A DNA stretch of 21,292 nt, from assembly GCA_963766005.1 (NCBI GenBank), contig CAVXYG010000017.1, positions 1 to 21,292 on the forward strand. Reading direction: 5' to 3'. The DNA comes from CAVXYG01 sp963766005. Its GTDB lineage: Bacteria > Actinomycetota > Actinomycetes > S36-B12 > GCA-2699445. Under the pieces are notes generated by a model. It was not told the origin of the DNA. It saw only the letters and a list, made by a program, of their open reading frames with translations, and did no database searches. The translations under genes and the position numbers were made by a program. Of this stretch, positions 8,011-15,177 are shown one piece after another (position 1 is the first letter of the stretch; every line of letters starts with the position of its first letter).

Positions 8011-8053
8011 CGCCGCAGGCTGGCCGAGCGCCGCAGGCTGGCCGAGCGCCGCA
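8011..8053 (+). repeat. 18-bp in-frame tandem duplication in OrfB
   Basis: The unit CGCCGCAGGCTGGCCGAG occurs at 8011-8028 and 8029-8046, with a partial third copy to 8053, giving RRLAERRRLAERRK. In frame, so not itself inactivating. Confidence 0.8.
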
Positions 8054-8090
8054 AGGCCGCCTTCGCGCAGGAACCGACCGGGCCGAACCT

Positions 8091-8108
8091 GGGGGTGCCC
8101 CTTGGGGG
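8091..8108 (+). repeat. Mini-hairpin insert 2 in OrfB
   Basis: GGGGGTGCCCCTTGGGGG can fold with CCCC pairing to G runs on either side. It replaces the single Gln expected in G-P-N-Q-V-W-Q-L-D-F with seven residues (LGVPLGG), an in-frame gain of 18 nt just before the first catalytic Asp. Confidence 0.6.
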
Positions 8109-8110
8109 AG

Positions 8111-8186
8111 TCTGGCAGCTGGACTTCAGCGAGTTCGAGACCACCTCGTCTGGCAGCTGGACTTCACCGAGTTCGAGACCACCTCC
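8111..8186 (+). repeat. 38-bp tandem duplication over the WQLDF motif
   Basis: 8111-8148 and 8149-8186 are direct copies that differ at two positions (AGC/ACC in the middle, and the last base). Since 38 is not a multiple of three, the duplication shifts the transposase frame exactly at its first catalytic Asp. Confidence 0.9.
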
Positions 8187-8498
8187 GGCGGCACGTGGAG
8201 GCTGGCCGGGTGCCGGGACTACTTCAGCAAGGACGAGCACCGGTTCCATGTCTCCCCGACCGCGAACCAGCACGACGCGATCGACGCCGTCGAGCTGGCG
8301 CTGGCCGAGTACGAGGAGCTGTTCGGGCACCCGCTGGTCGACGACTGCCCCGTCGATCCCGAGACCGGGGAGCTGCTCCCGGTGGTCACGCTGGTCACCG
8401 ACAACGGCGGGCCGTTCCGCTCCTTCCGGTTCGAGGCGTTCATCGAGCTGCACCCCGAGCTGGCGCACGTGCGCACCCGGGTCAGGAGCCCCGGGCAG

Positions 8499-8525
8499 TG
8501 GGGGCCCCTCCCGCTTGCGGGGGAG
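8499..8525 (+). repeat. Mini-hairpin insert 3 in OrfB
   Basis: CCTCCCGC-TT-GCGGGGGAGG forms a stem with a small bulge, flanked on the left by GGGGGCCCC. It lies where the conserved transposase sequence SPGQNGVRER should run, directly after the Gln codon, and breaks the frame leading to the catalytic Glu. Confidence 0.6.
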
Positions 8526-8769
8526 GTTCGCGGGAGCGCGGGTTCGGCACCCTGAAGTACGAGCGGCTGTTCCTCGACGAGATCCCCGACGCCGTCACCC
8601 TCGCCGAGCGGGCCGAGGACACCAACCGCGACGGCATTGGAGCCCGCCAACCAGGAGTGATCTGTGCGAACCAGGCCTAGCAAGTCCGAACGATGCCGGC
8701 CCTCCAGCACTGACGGAGTCCCGACGTCCGGTTCGCTGGGCATCTGTCGAGCCGGACTAGCCCCTCTGC

Positions 8770-9307
8770 CGAGGATCCCCTGATGGAGGCCTTCTCTGGT
8801 GGCGTGAGCCGACAGCCGCCAGCGCTCCTTGACGAGCACCTGGATGGACACTGTCACACCAGCAGGTGCGGTTCGGCGGCAACCAGGTCGCCGCGTCCCC
8901 GGCTTCCTTCCGCTGGTTCACCGGCCGTCGACCGCGAACAACCGAGGGGATCATTCGCCGAGCGCGACACGCTACTCGTAGGGTCAACTGCTGGGCGCCG
9001 GTCTGCCAAGCGTTGGACAGGGCGACCACATGGTCGATCTGTAGATCGCCGCTGTTCGGGCCCCGAACGAATGGGATGAGTGCTCCGGAAGACGGGCCAT
9101 CGAGCAGGCCCGGTCAACGATGCAGTCGTCGCGCAGTTGCAGATTGGTCAGATCCTGCTGGAGGATGTGATTGCGCGAATCGCAGCCGTTTGCGTTGACG
9201 TTGATCGCACGGCGGGCCGAGCAGCGCCTCCCGTCGTACCGGGTCCAGGCGCGCCGCTGGGCGCCGAAGAGCTCAACGGAGACCCGCGCCGTCCTCGGCG
9301 ACTTCAT
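8770..9307 (-). pseudogene. HNH endonuclease-family protein (DUF1524-like), broken
   Basis: Remnant of a small, usually secreted, actinobacterial HNH nuclease. Read on the minus strand across frames: NVNANGCDSRNHILQQDLTN with LQLRDDCIV (about 9120-9205), then VALSNAWQTGAQQLT (about 8985-9029; the expected preceding QIDH is in another frame), then NQRKEAGDAATWLPPNR (about 8870-8925), and a last frame with IQVLVKERWRLSAHATREGL (about 8785-8845). This order, with DHVVALSxAWQxGA and the asparagine-rich N-Q-xK-x-x-x-DAATWLPPN, is the family signature. At least three frameshifts separate the pieces, so no active enzyme is expected. The start and any signal peptide cannot be placed. Confidence 0.78.
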
Positions 9308-10916
9308 CGAGGGATCCTTCGAGTAGGCCTCCTCCTCGGACTACCCCCGCTGTTCACGCTAGATATCAAGCATAGCGTCTGCCGAGTCGTCTGACCACCT
9401 TTCAGGCTTAGGGCAGGCGTGGACACTACCAGCTTCGCAGCTTCATTGCACTGACCGCGGCGTTCACGCCCTGGTTGCCGTGGCACTGGCGGTACCGAGC
9501 GCATCCCGCAGCGGATACCGCCCCTCCGGACTGTTCCGATCCCGAAGACCGTCAGCGCCGACGTGCCGCCGACGCCCCAGATCGACGGCGTCGTTTGGAC
9601 CCAGGTCGTGGCCGGCAATCGGGCGTACGTCGGCGGCGGATCTTGCAACGCCCGACCGTTGGGGCCGCGGCGGCAAGAGCCAGGTCGCGGGGGCGAACAG
9701 GCTGGCCTACGACATCAATTCCGGCGAGCTCATCAGTTCGTCGCCCCGATCCGAACCGGCCAGGTGTTGGACCTGCAGGTGTGCCGGATGGCAAGACGGT
9801 GTACGCCGGCGGGGGCTTCACGACGTTCGGCGGACAGACGCGGTATCGGCTCGCCGCATTGACGCCGCGTCGGGCGCGTTGAAGAGCGGATTCGCACGTT
9901 GGGCGTCAGCTCGACCGTGCGGCCGTTGCAGTATCGAACTCAACCGCGCAACTTCGGCGGCGACTTCAAGCCGCGGCCGATCCGCGGGGTCTCGACGGTT
10001 TCTCGGCGGCATCTGGCCGCCGCCTCGGCCACAACCGCACGTTGACCTCCTGGAACCGTTCGGCTGACAATGACATCCGGGCGCTGACCATGAAATTCAT
10101 GACCAATCGCTGGTCGTGGCTGGCGGGCACTTCCGGACGTTCAAGGGCCAGCCCTGGATCGGGACGGCGCGCTGGCCACCGACAAGCGCCCAGCCGCAGC
10201 CCTGGCGGCTGTGGCGACGATCCGCAACGGCAGTGACGGCGCTGCTATCAGCTCGACTCACCGCAGACGCCAACGGCATCCTCGCCACCGGGTACACCTT
10301 CAACGGCGGCGGCAACTTCGAGGCCGTCGCCCGGCTCAATGGCAAGACCGGTGCGATCAAGTGGATGGTGGACTGCCGCGGCGACCACCACTCGGCGTTC
10401 GCCCAGGGCGACGTCGCCTACACCGTGGTCACCCCCATCGGTGCAGCAGTGTTCCGGGCGGTTTCGAGGAGCGCTGGCCGCGAGACAGCCCGGGGTCCGG
10501 CGCATACACCGACTACAAGACCGGTGAACTCAGGGTCTGACCCGTACGACTGGGTGGACAACTCGAGGGCAACCTGCCCCGACGCCGCTGCACTTCTGGC
10601 CGCAGTGGTACTTCGGCACCTACACGGCGTCCAACCAGGGCGCCTGGCATGTTACCGGCAACGACAAGTACGTCTTGTTCGGCGGCGAGTTCACCGGGCT
10701 CAACGGCAAGTCCCAACAGGCCCTGACCCGGGATGGCGCGGTACGATCGGCCTCGAAACCTGACGCGGCCGGCGAACACGCCCGAACTCCAGGCGAACGT
10801 CGTGTCGTACCGGCCCGGCGAAGCCCATATCGGCTGGAAGGAGACCTACGACCACGACAACGAGCGCCTCACCTACCGCGTGTACCTGGAACTACACCAG
10901 CATCAACAACACGCCA

Positions 10917-11600
10917 GTGCATGAGGTTGCGACCGATTCCGCCTGGCACTCGAGGGGCTCGCTGTCCTTCATCGACAAGGGTCTGACGCCGGGGCAGACC
11001 TATGACTATCTGGTGATCGCCTTCGACCCGTTCGGCAACCGGCGGGCCAAGGACCGCGCAAAGGTGACCATTGCGACATCGGCGCAGCCGCAGGTCTACG
11101 GCGATGCCGTGACACAGGATCGGCCGGACCACTACTTCCGGTTCAACGGATCCGCTGCGACGGTTGCCGACCTGGTGGCCGGCGACGATGCGACGTCGTT
11201 CTCGGGCGTCTCACTGTCCACCTCCACGGCACTAGGCGACGTGGGCGACAAGTCCGGCAAGTTCGACGGCGGAAGCAGCGCCTATACCGCGACCAGGATC
11301 CAGTCGCCGGCTCCGAACGAGTTCACGGTGGAGGCCTGGATTAAGTCCACCGATGGCAGCGGCGGCCGAATCGTGGGCTACAGCACCCACTACGAGTACA
11401 ACTCGGACTGGGCCGACCGGCACCTCTACCTCGACTCCTCGGGGCGGATACGCTTCGGAGTGGAGGATCAAGGCGCCAGCAAGGTAACCATCCGCTCGGC
11501 TACCGGCTACGACGACGGCCAACTGGCACCACGTGGCGGGCAGCCTCTCCAGCGCCGGCATGAAGCTGTACGTGGACGGCCAGCAGGTCGCATCGAATAG
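10917..11600 (+). CDS. Copy 1 fragment: fibronectin-III-like and LamG jellyroll
   Basis: Open frame inside copy 1. It holds the end of a fibronectin-III-like domain (SLSFIDKGLTPGQTYDYLVI, then AFDPFGNRRA) and most of a LamG/concanavalin-like jellyroll (VYGDAVTQDRPDHYFRF; FTVEAWIKSTDGSGGRIVGY; RHLYLDSSGRIRFGV). Such jellyrolls often bind glycans. Real homology ends at GYDDGQ near 11520, where one extra base throws the frame; the following ~25 residues are out-of-frame sequence. The ATG at 10917 is only the first Met in the open stretch. Translation as a separate protein is doubtful. Confidence 0.55.
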   Translation: MHEVATDSAWHSRGSLSFIDKGLTPGQTYDYLVIAFDPFGNRRAKDRAKVTIATSAQPQVYGDAVTQDRPDHYFRFNGSAATVADLVAGDDATSFSGVSLSTSTALGDVGDKSGKFDGGSSAYTATRIQSPAPNEFTVEAWIKSTDGSGGRIVGYSTHYEYNSDWADRHLYLDSSGRIRFGVEDQGASKVTIRSATGYDDGQLAPRGGQPLQRRHEAVRGRPAGRIE

Positions 11601-12717
11601 CTCGGTCACCGAGGGCCGGCGCTACACCGGCAACTGGCGCATCGGCAAGGACAAGATGTCCGGATGGTCCACGGTGGCCTCCGACGGCCAGTTCTCGGGC
11701 AGCATCGACGAGGTCGCCGTCTACCCGCGCGCACTCTCGGCCTCGGAGATCGCCGAACACGTTGCGGCCGCGGCAGGCACCCAGGCGCCGGGCGGTGGCG
11801 GTGGTGGTGGCGAGCCCGCCAATGCCGCGCCGAGGGCAGCGTTCGGCGCGTCGGTGGATGGCAGGACGGTGTCGTTCGACGGGTCGGGCTCCTCGGACAG
11901 CGACGGTTCGATCGTGTCCTATGCCTGGGATTTCGGTGACGGCTCGACCGGTTCCGGCCGGACCGCGCAGCGCACCTACGGGGCCGAGGGCAGTTACTCG
12001 GTTCGGCTGACGGTGACCGATGACGATGGTGCGAAGGGCAGCCAGACTGCCTCTGTGGTGGTCTCCGACGGTCCCGGCGGCCCCGGCGGCCCCGGCGGTT
12101 TGGCGGCTGCGGATGCGTTCGGGCGCAGTGTGTCGAAGGGGTGGGGCACGGCCGATACCGGGGGCGAGTGGTCGTCGTGCAGCACCTGCTCGGTGGCCGG
12201 CGGGGTCGGTGCGATGTCGCTGGCCGTGGGCAAGGCGAAGCGGCCGGAGCTGCCCGGTCTGGCGCTGGCGGACTCGGATGTGACGGTGTCGGTGTCGGTG
12301 GATGCGATGCCGACCGGGTCCGGGACGTATCTGGCGGTGCTGCCGCGCAGCGAGGCCGGCGACGGCTACCAGGCGCGGCTGAAGCTGCGGGCCGACGGGT
12401 CGATGCAGGCGCGGTGGCAGCGGGTCGAGGGCGGTGCGGCGGTGACGCTGGCGGTGTCGGAGGTGGCGGGGCTGTCGTTCGCGGCCGGGGACACGCTGAT
12501 GCTGCGGGCGCAGGCGCTGGGGACGGGTCCGACGCAGCTGCGGTTCAAGGTGTGGGCCGCGGGGCAGTCGGAGCCGGCGGGCTGGGCGGTGACGGCCAGC
12601 GACGCCGATCCGGACTGGCAGCGCACCGGTGCTCCGGCGCTGTTCGGGTACGTGACCTCGAACTCGACCGGGCCGTCGGTGCTGTCCTGGGACGACCTGG
12701 CCGTGACGGCCGGGTGA
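11533..12717 (+). CDS. Copy 1 fragment: LamG end, PKD domain, C-terminal module
   Basis: A 394-residue open frame continuing copy 1 after the frameshift. Residues 1-75 complete the LamG jellyroll (GMKLYVDGQQVASNSSVTEG, then IDEVAVYPRALSASEIAEHV). After a glycine-rich linker comes a PKD domain with the hallmark YAWDFGDGS (about 130-138), ending in a GPGGPGGPGG linker. The last 195 or so residues are a jellyroll-like module (GWGTADTGGEWSSCSTCS through VLSWDDLAVTAG). Two cysteines in SSCSTCS are conserved in every copy. The true protein begins far upstream, so this frame is probably untranslated or a by-product. Confidence 0.6.
   Translation: MAGSLSSAGMKLYVDGQQVASNSSVTEGRRYTGNWRIGKDKMSGWSTVASDGQFSGSIDEVAVYPRALSASEIAEHVAAAAGTQAPGGGGGGGEPANAAPRAAFGASVDGRTVSFDGSGSSDSDGSIVSYAWDFGDGSTGSGRTAQRTYGAEGSYSVRLTVTDDDGAKGSQTASVVVSDGPGGPGGPGGLAAADAFGRSVSKGWGTADTGGEWSSCSTCSVAGGVGAMSLAVGKAKRPELPGLALADSDVTVSVSVDAMPTGSGTYLAVLPRSEAGDGYQARLKLRADGSMQARWQRVEGGAAVTLAVSEVAGLSFAAGDTLMLRAQALGTGPTQLRFKVWAAGQSEPAGWAVTASDADPDWQRTGAPALFGYVTSNSTGPSVLSWDDLAVTAG
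12141..12712 (+). repeat. 572-bp C-terminal module, repeat a
   Basis: First of four almost identical copies of the module (others at 15701, 16592 and 17482). By eye only two bases differ from 15701-16272: one in GTGGGCAAGG / GTGGGCCAGG and one in TCGAACTC / TCGGACTC. The rest of this gene is clearly diverged from copy 2. Confidence 0.92.
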
Positions 12718-12787
12718 TCTGGTAAGGCGGGGTCCACTGGTCCGGTGCCCGCCCACGGCCCATTCGCTCCGGCGCATGGCGCTATCG

Positions 12788-12807
12788 CCTGGCGGGGTCC
12801 GCCAAGG
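12788..12807 (+). terminator. Hairpin downstream of copy 1
   Basis: TGGCGG-GGT-CCGCCA (12790-12804), a perfect 6-bp stem extendable by CC/GG pairs over a bulge, about 73 bases after the copy 1 stop. No T tract. Possible terminator. Confidence 0.3.
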
Positions 12808-12954
12808 CTGAGGCCGCGTCGGTGGTCGACGGCTGGTGACGGCGCCCGACCCGGGTCCGGTCACGTGTCCACCGTGCCGCAGCGAATGCTAGTGGCTGGG
12901 CGTGCACCCGCCCAGCGGACACGTTCTGTAGTCGCGGATGTGGCCTATGCCCGA

Positions 12955-12990
12955 TTAGTGCCGGTTTCCCTCAGGGTATAGTTACGCTGT
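12955..12990 (+). promoter_or_regulatory. Probable promoter of copy 2
   Basis: TATAGT at 12977-12982 is a strong -10 box. The hexamer TTAGTG (12955-12960) lies 16 nt upstream as a weak -35. The expected transcript start is near 12989, about 47 bases before the ATG at 13036. The rest of the 12718-13035 gap shows no gene. Confidence 0.5.
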
Positions 12991-13035
12991 GCACCGAAGA
13001 GGTGTGTCGGTGTGTGCTGTAGGGGGGGAGCCGTC

Positions 13036-15177
13036 ATGAGGGCCAGTCGTCGTTCTGGGCTGTCGTTGATTGTTGTCGCGGCATTGGTGGCAACCACGCT
13101 TGCGGCCATGCCTACGGTCGCGTCTGCCGATACCGCGCCGCCCGTTGCTGGGACGCCGCTGACGGTAAGTGCTGACGCCCTGCCGACCCCCCAGATCAAC
13201 GGCGTGGTTTGGACCCAGGTGGTGGTCGGCGACCGCGTCTACGTCGGCGGTGATTTCTCCACCGCTCGCCCCTTCGGATCCGATCCCGGCGTGAGTGAAG
13301 TCGCCAGGGCCAACATCCTCGCCTACGACATCAACACCGGCGAGCTGATCGACTCGTTCGCCCCGGTGCTCGATGGGCAGGTGCTGGATCTCGACGTCTC
13401 GCCGGACGGCTCCACGGTCTACGCGGGTGGCAGCTTCCAGAAGGTCGACGGCCAGTGGCGCGTGCGGCTGGCTGCGTTCGATGCCGCGACCGGGGCATTG
13501 GATTCGGGGTTCCGCCCCGTGGCGGGCGCAACCGTGCGGGCCTTGGCCGTGACGGACACTGCGGTGTACTTCGGCGGCGACTTCGCCGGTGCCAGCGATC
13601 GACCGGGCGCCTCGCTCGTGGACCGTGCGCACCTGGCGGCCGCCGACCGCGTGACCGGTGGGATCCTTCCATGGGACCCGCAGGCGAACAACTACATCCG
13701 CGCGATAGACACGACCGACGATCAGTCGCGCGTGGTCATCGGCGGGCACTTCACGACGATCATGGGCGAAGACTGGTACGGCATGGCGGCCTTGGACCCC
13801 GTCTCAGCCGACCCGTACCCGTGGGGGGCGCTGGCAACCATCCGCAACGGCGGTGACGACGCGGCCATCAACTCGGTCACCAGCGACGACCAGGGCATCC
13901 TGATCACCGGCTACTCCTACGGAGCAGGTGGCAACTTCGAGGGTGTTGCGCGGTTGGACGGCACCACGGGAGCCGTTGAATGGATCTCCGATTGCAGGGG
14001 TGATCATCATTCAGCCTTTGCGCAGGCGGGCGTTGCGTACACAGTGAGTCACGCGCACCGGTGTGCCAATGTCCCGGGGGGCTTCGAGGAGCGTTGGCCG
14101 CGGATCAGCCCCGGCGGCGCTGCATTCACCGATCAGGCGACCGGCGTCCTGCTCCCGGAGATCCACGGCTGGGTCGACCGAACCGGGCAGCCCGCCCCCA
14201 CACAGCTGCATCATTGGCCCAACTGGTACTTCGGCACCTACACCGCGTCGGACCAGGGCGCGTGGCACGTCGCGGGCAATGACGAGTACGTCGTGTACGG
14301 CGGCGAATTCGTCGGGTTGAACGGCATCAATCAGCAGGGCCTGACCCGGATGGCGCGCACCGGCTCGGCACCCAACGCGGTGCGGCCCAACAACAGCCCC
14401 GAACTGCAGCCCCAGGTCGTGTCGTACCGGCCGGGCGAGGCCCATGTGGGGTGGCAAGAGACCTACGACCACGACAACGAGCGCCTCACCTACCGCGTGT
14501 ACCGCGATTTCGTCAGCGTTGAGGTGTCCCAGCCGGTCCACACCGTCACCGCCGACTCCTCATGGCACGAGCGCCACTCGCTGTCCTTCATCGACCGCGG
14601 GCTGGCCCCGGGTCAGACGTACGATTACCTCGTGATCGCGACGGATCCCTTCGGGAACCGCAGGACGTCGGCCCCGACCCCTGTGACGATCGCCACTACG
14701 GCGACGCAGGTCTACGGCGACGCAGTGCTGCAGGATCTGCCGGACCACTACTTCCGGTTCAACGACGGCCCGGGCACCGTGACCGATCTTGGCGGCGCCG
14801 CAGACGCGACCTCGCAGTCCGGGGTCTCCCTGTCGAGCGACAACCCGTTGGATGACGCCGGCGACGGCTCCGGCTACTTCGACGGTGGAACCAGTTCCTA
14901 CACGGCCAGTCTGGTCCAGGCCAAGGCGCCCAACGTCTTCACTGTCGAAGCGTGGATCAAGACCACCGATGGCGGCGGTGGCCGGATCGCAGGCTTCAGC
15001 ACCGACTACGTAACGAACTCCAATTGGGTCGACCGGCACCTCTACCTGGACAGCTCGGGGAGTATCCGGTTCGGGGTCGATGAGAACGGTGCGAGCAAGA
15101 AGCAATTCGCTCCGGCACGGGCTACGACGACAATCAGTGGCACCATGCCGTCGGCACCCTCTCGAGCGACGGCATGA
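13036..15177 (+). CDS. Copy 2, frame 1: signal peptide, beta-propeller, FN3-like, LamG
   Basis: Long open frame of 713 aa from the ATG at 13036, preceded by AGGGGGGGAG as ribosome-binding site; a GTG at 13012 is less likely. Residues 1-31 are a Sec signal peptide (RR, hydrophobic core LIVVAALVATTLAA, cleavage after VASA). Residues about 45-440 form repeated propeller blades of delta-60 type (DRVYVGGDFSTARP, STVYAGGSFQKVDG, AVYFGGDFAGASD, VVIGGHFTTIMGEDWYG). A conserved CRGDHHSAFAQAGVAYTVSH follows near 320-340. Residues about 465-555 are fibronectin-III-like (PGQTYDYLVIATDPFGN), and from 560 a LamG jellyroll (FTVEAWIKTTDGGGGRI) runs until the frame is lost near 15100. The last 25 residues are out of frame. 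Exported; substrate unknown. Confidence 0.8.
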   Translation: MRASRRSGLSLIVVAALVATTLAAMPTVASADTAPPVAGTPLTVSADALPTPQINGVVWTQVVVGDRVYVGGDFSTARPFGSDPGVSEVARANILAYDINTGELIDSFAPVLDGQVLDLDVSPDGSTVYAGGSFQKVDGQWRVRLAAFDAATGALDSGFRPVAGATVRALAVTDTAVYFGGDFAGASDRPGASLVDRAHLAAADRVTGGILPWDPQANNYIRAIDTTDDQSRVVIGGHFTTIMGEDWYGMAALDPVSADPYPWGALATIRNGGDDAAINSVTSDDQGILITGYSYGAGGNFEGVARLDGTTGAVEWISDCRGDHHSAFAQAGVAYTVSHAHRCANVPGGFEERWPRISPGGAAFTDQATGVLLPEIHGWVDRTGQPAPTQLHHWPNWYFGTYTASDQGAWHVAGNDEYVVYGGEFVGLNGINQQGLTRMARTGSAPNAVRPNNSPELQPQVVSYRPGEAHVGWQETYDHDNERLTYRVYRDFVSVEVSQPVHTVTADSSWHERHSLSFIDRGLAPGQTYDYLVIATDPFGNRRTSAPTPVTIATTATQVYGDAVLQDLPDHYFRFNDGPGTVTDLGGAADATSQSGVSLSSDNPLDDAGDGSGYFDGGTSSYTASLVQAKAPNVFTVEAWIKTTDGGGGRIAGFSTDYVTNSNWVDRHLYLDSSGSIRFGVDENGASKKQFAPARATTTISGTMPSAPSRATA

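Larger units (their letters stand above)
7369..8640 (+). mobile_element. Decayed IS3-like element (two ORFs, rve transposase)
   Basis: Two overlapping genes, orfA with a helix-turn-helix and orfB with an rve/DDE core, make up an IS3-like element of a type common in actinobacteria. The right end is lost: similarity to the transposase stops near 8630 and the terminal repeats cannot be defined. The element carries three small hairpin inserts and two tandem duplications, described separately, so it cannot make a working transposase. Confidence 0.75.
7683..8640 (+). pseudogene. Transposase OrfB (rve/DDE core), disrupted
   Basis: IS3-like integrase-core transposase, broken. Recognisable pieces in several frames are: VIRVAAG at the start; TARFCRLIGVPERTWRRRQA and AHPAWGHRKVWA (the HTH and linker region before the core); WQLDFSEFETTS, the strand with the first catalytic Asp; VTDNGGPFRSFRFEAFIE with the second Asp; and RGFGTLKYERL, where the catalytic Glu region begins. 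Causes of damage: a 19-nt hairpin insert after codon 7, an in-frame 18-nt hairpin insert before WQLDF, a 38-bp tandem duplication on WQLDF, a third hairpin insert where the Glu motif (PGQNGVRER) should be, and loss of the last 60 or so residues. Confidence 0.8.
9420..12717 (+). pseudogene. Secreted beta-propeller/LamG/PKD protein, copy 1 (decayed)
   Basis: Paralogue of the gene at 13036-18057, readable by alignment to it. A hydrophobic leader remnant (ALVAVALAVPSAS) is near 9465-9507. PTPQIDGVVWTQVVAGNRAY is near 9570-9630. Propeller pieces follow in shifting frames to about 10900 (for example FNGGGNFEAVARLNGKTG and CRGDHHSAFAQGDVAYTVV). A fibronectin-like and LamG part runs from 10917, and a PKD plus C-terminal module ends at the TGA at 12715-12717. 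The 5' half holds many small indels and a missing start codon; the 3' half needs only one, near 11521. It cannot give a full protein. It has only one PKD/module unit, against three in copy 2. Confidence 0.82.

Noticed and set aside
13012..13035. Upstream GTG start for copy 2
   Set aside because: It would place CCRGGAV before the signal peptide and would overlap the AGGGGGGGAG ribosome-binding site of the ATG at 13036.
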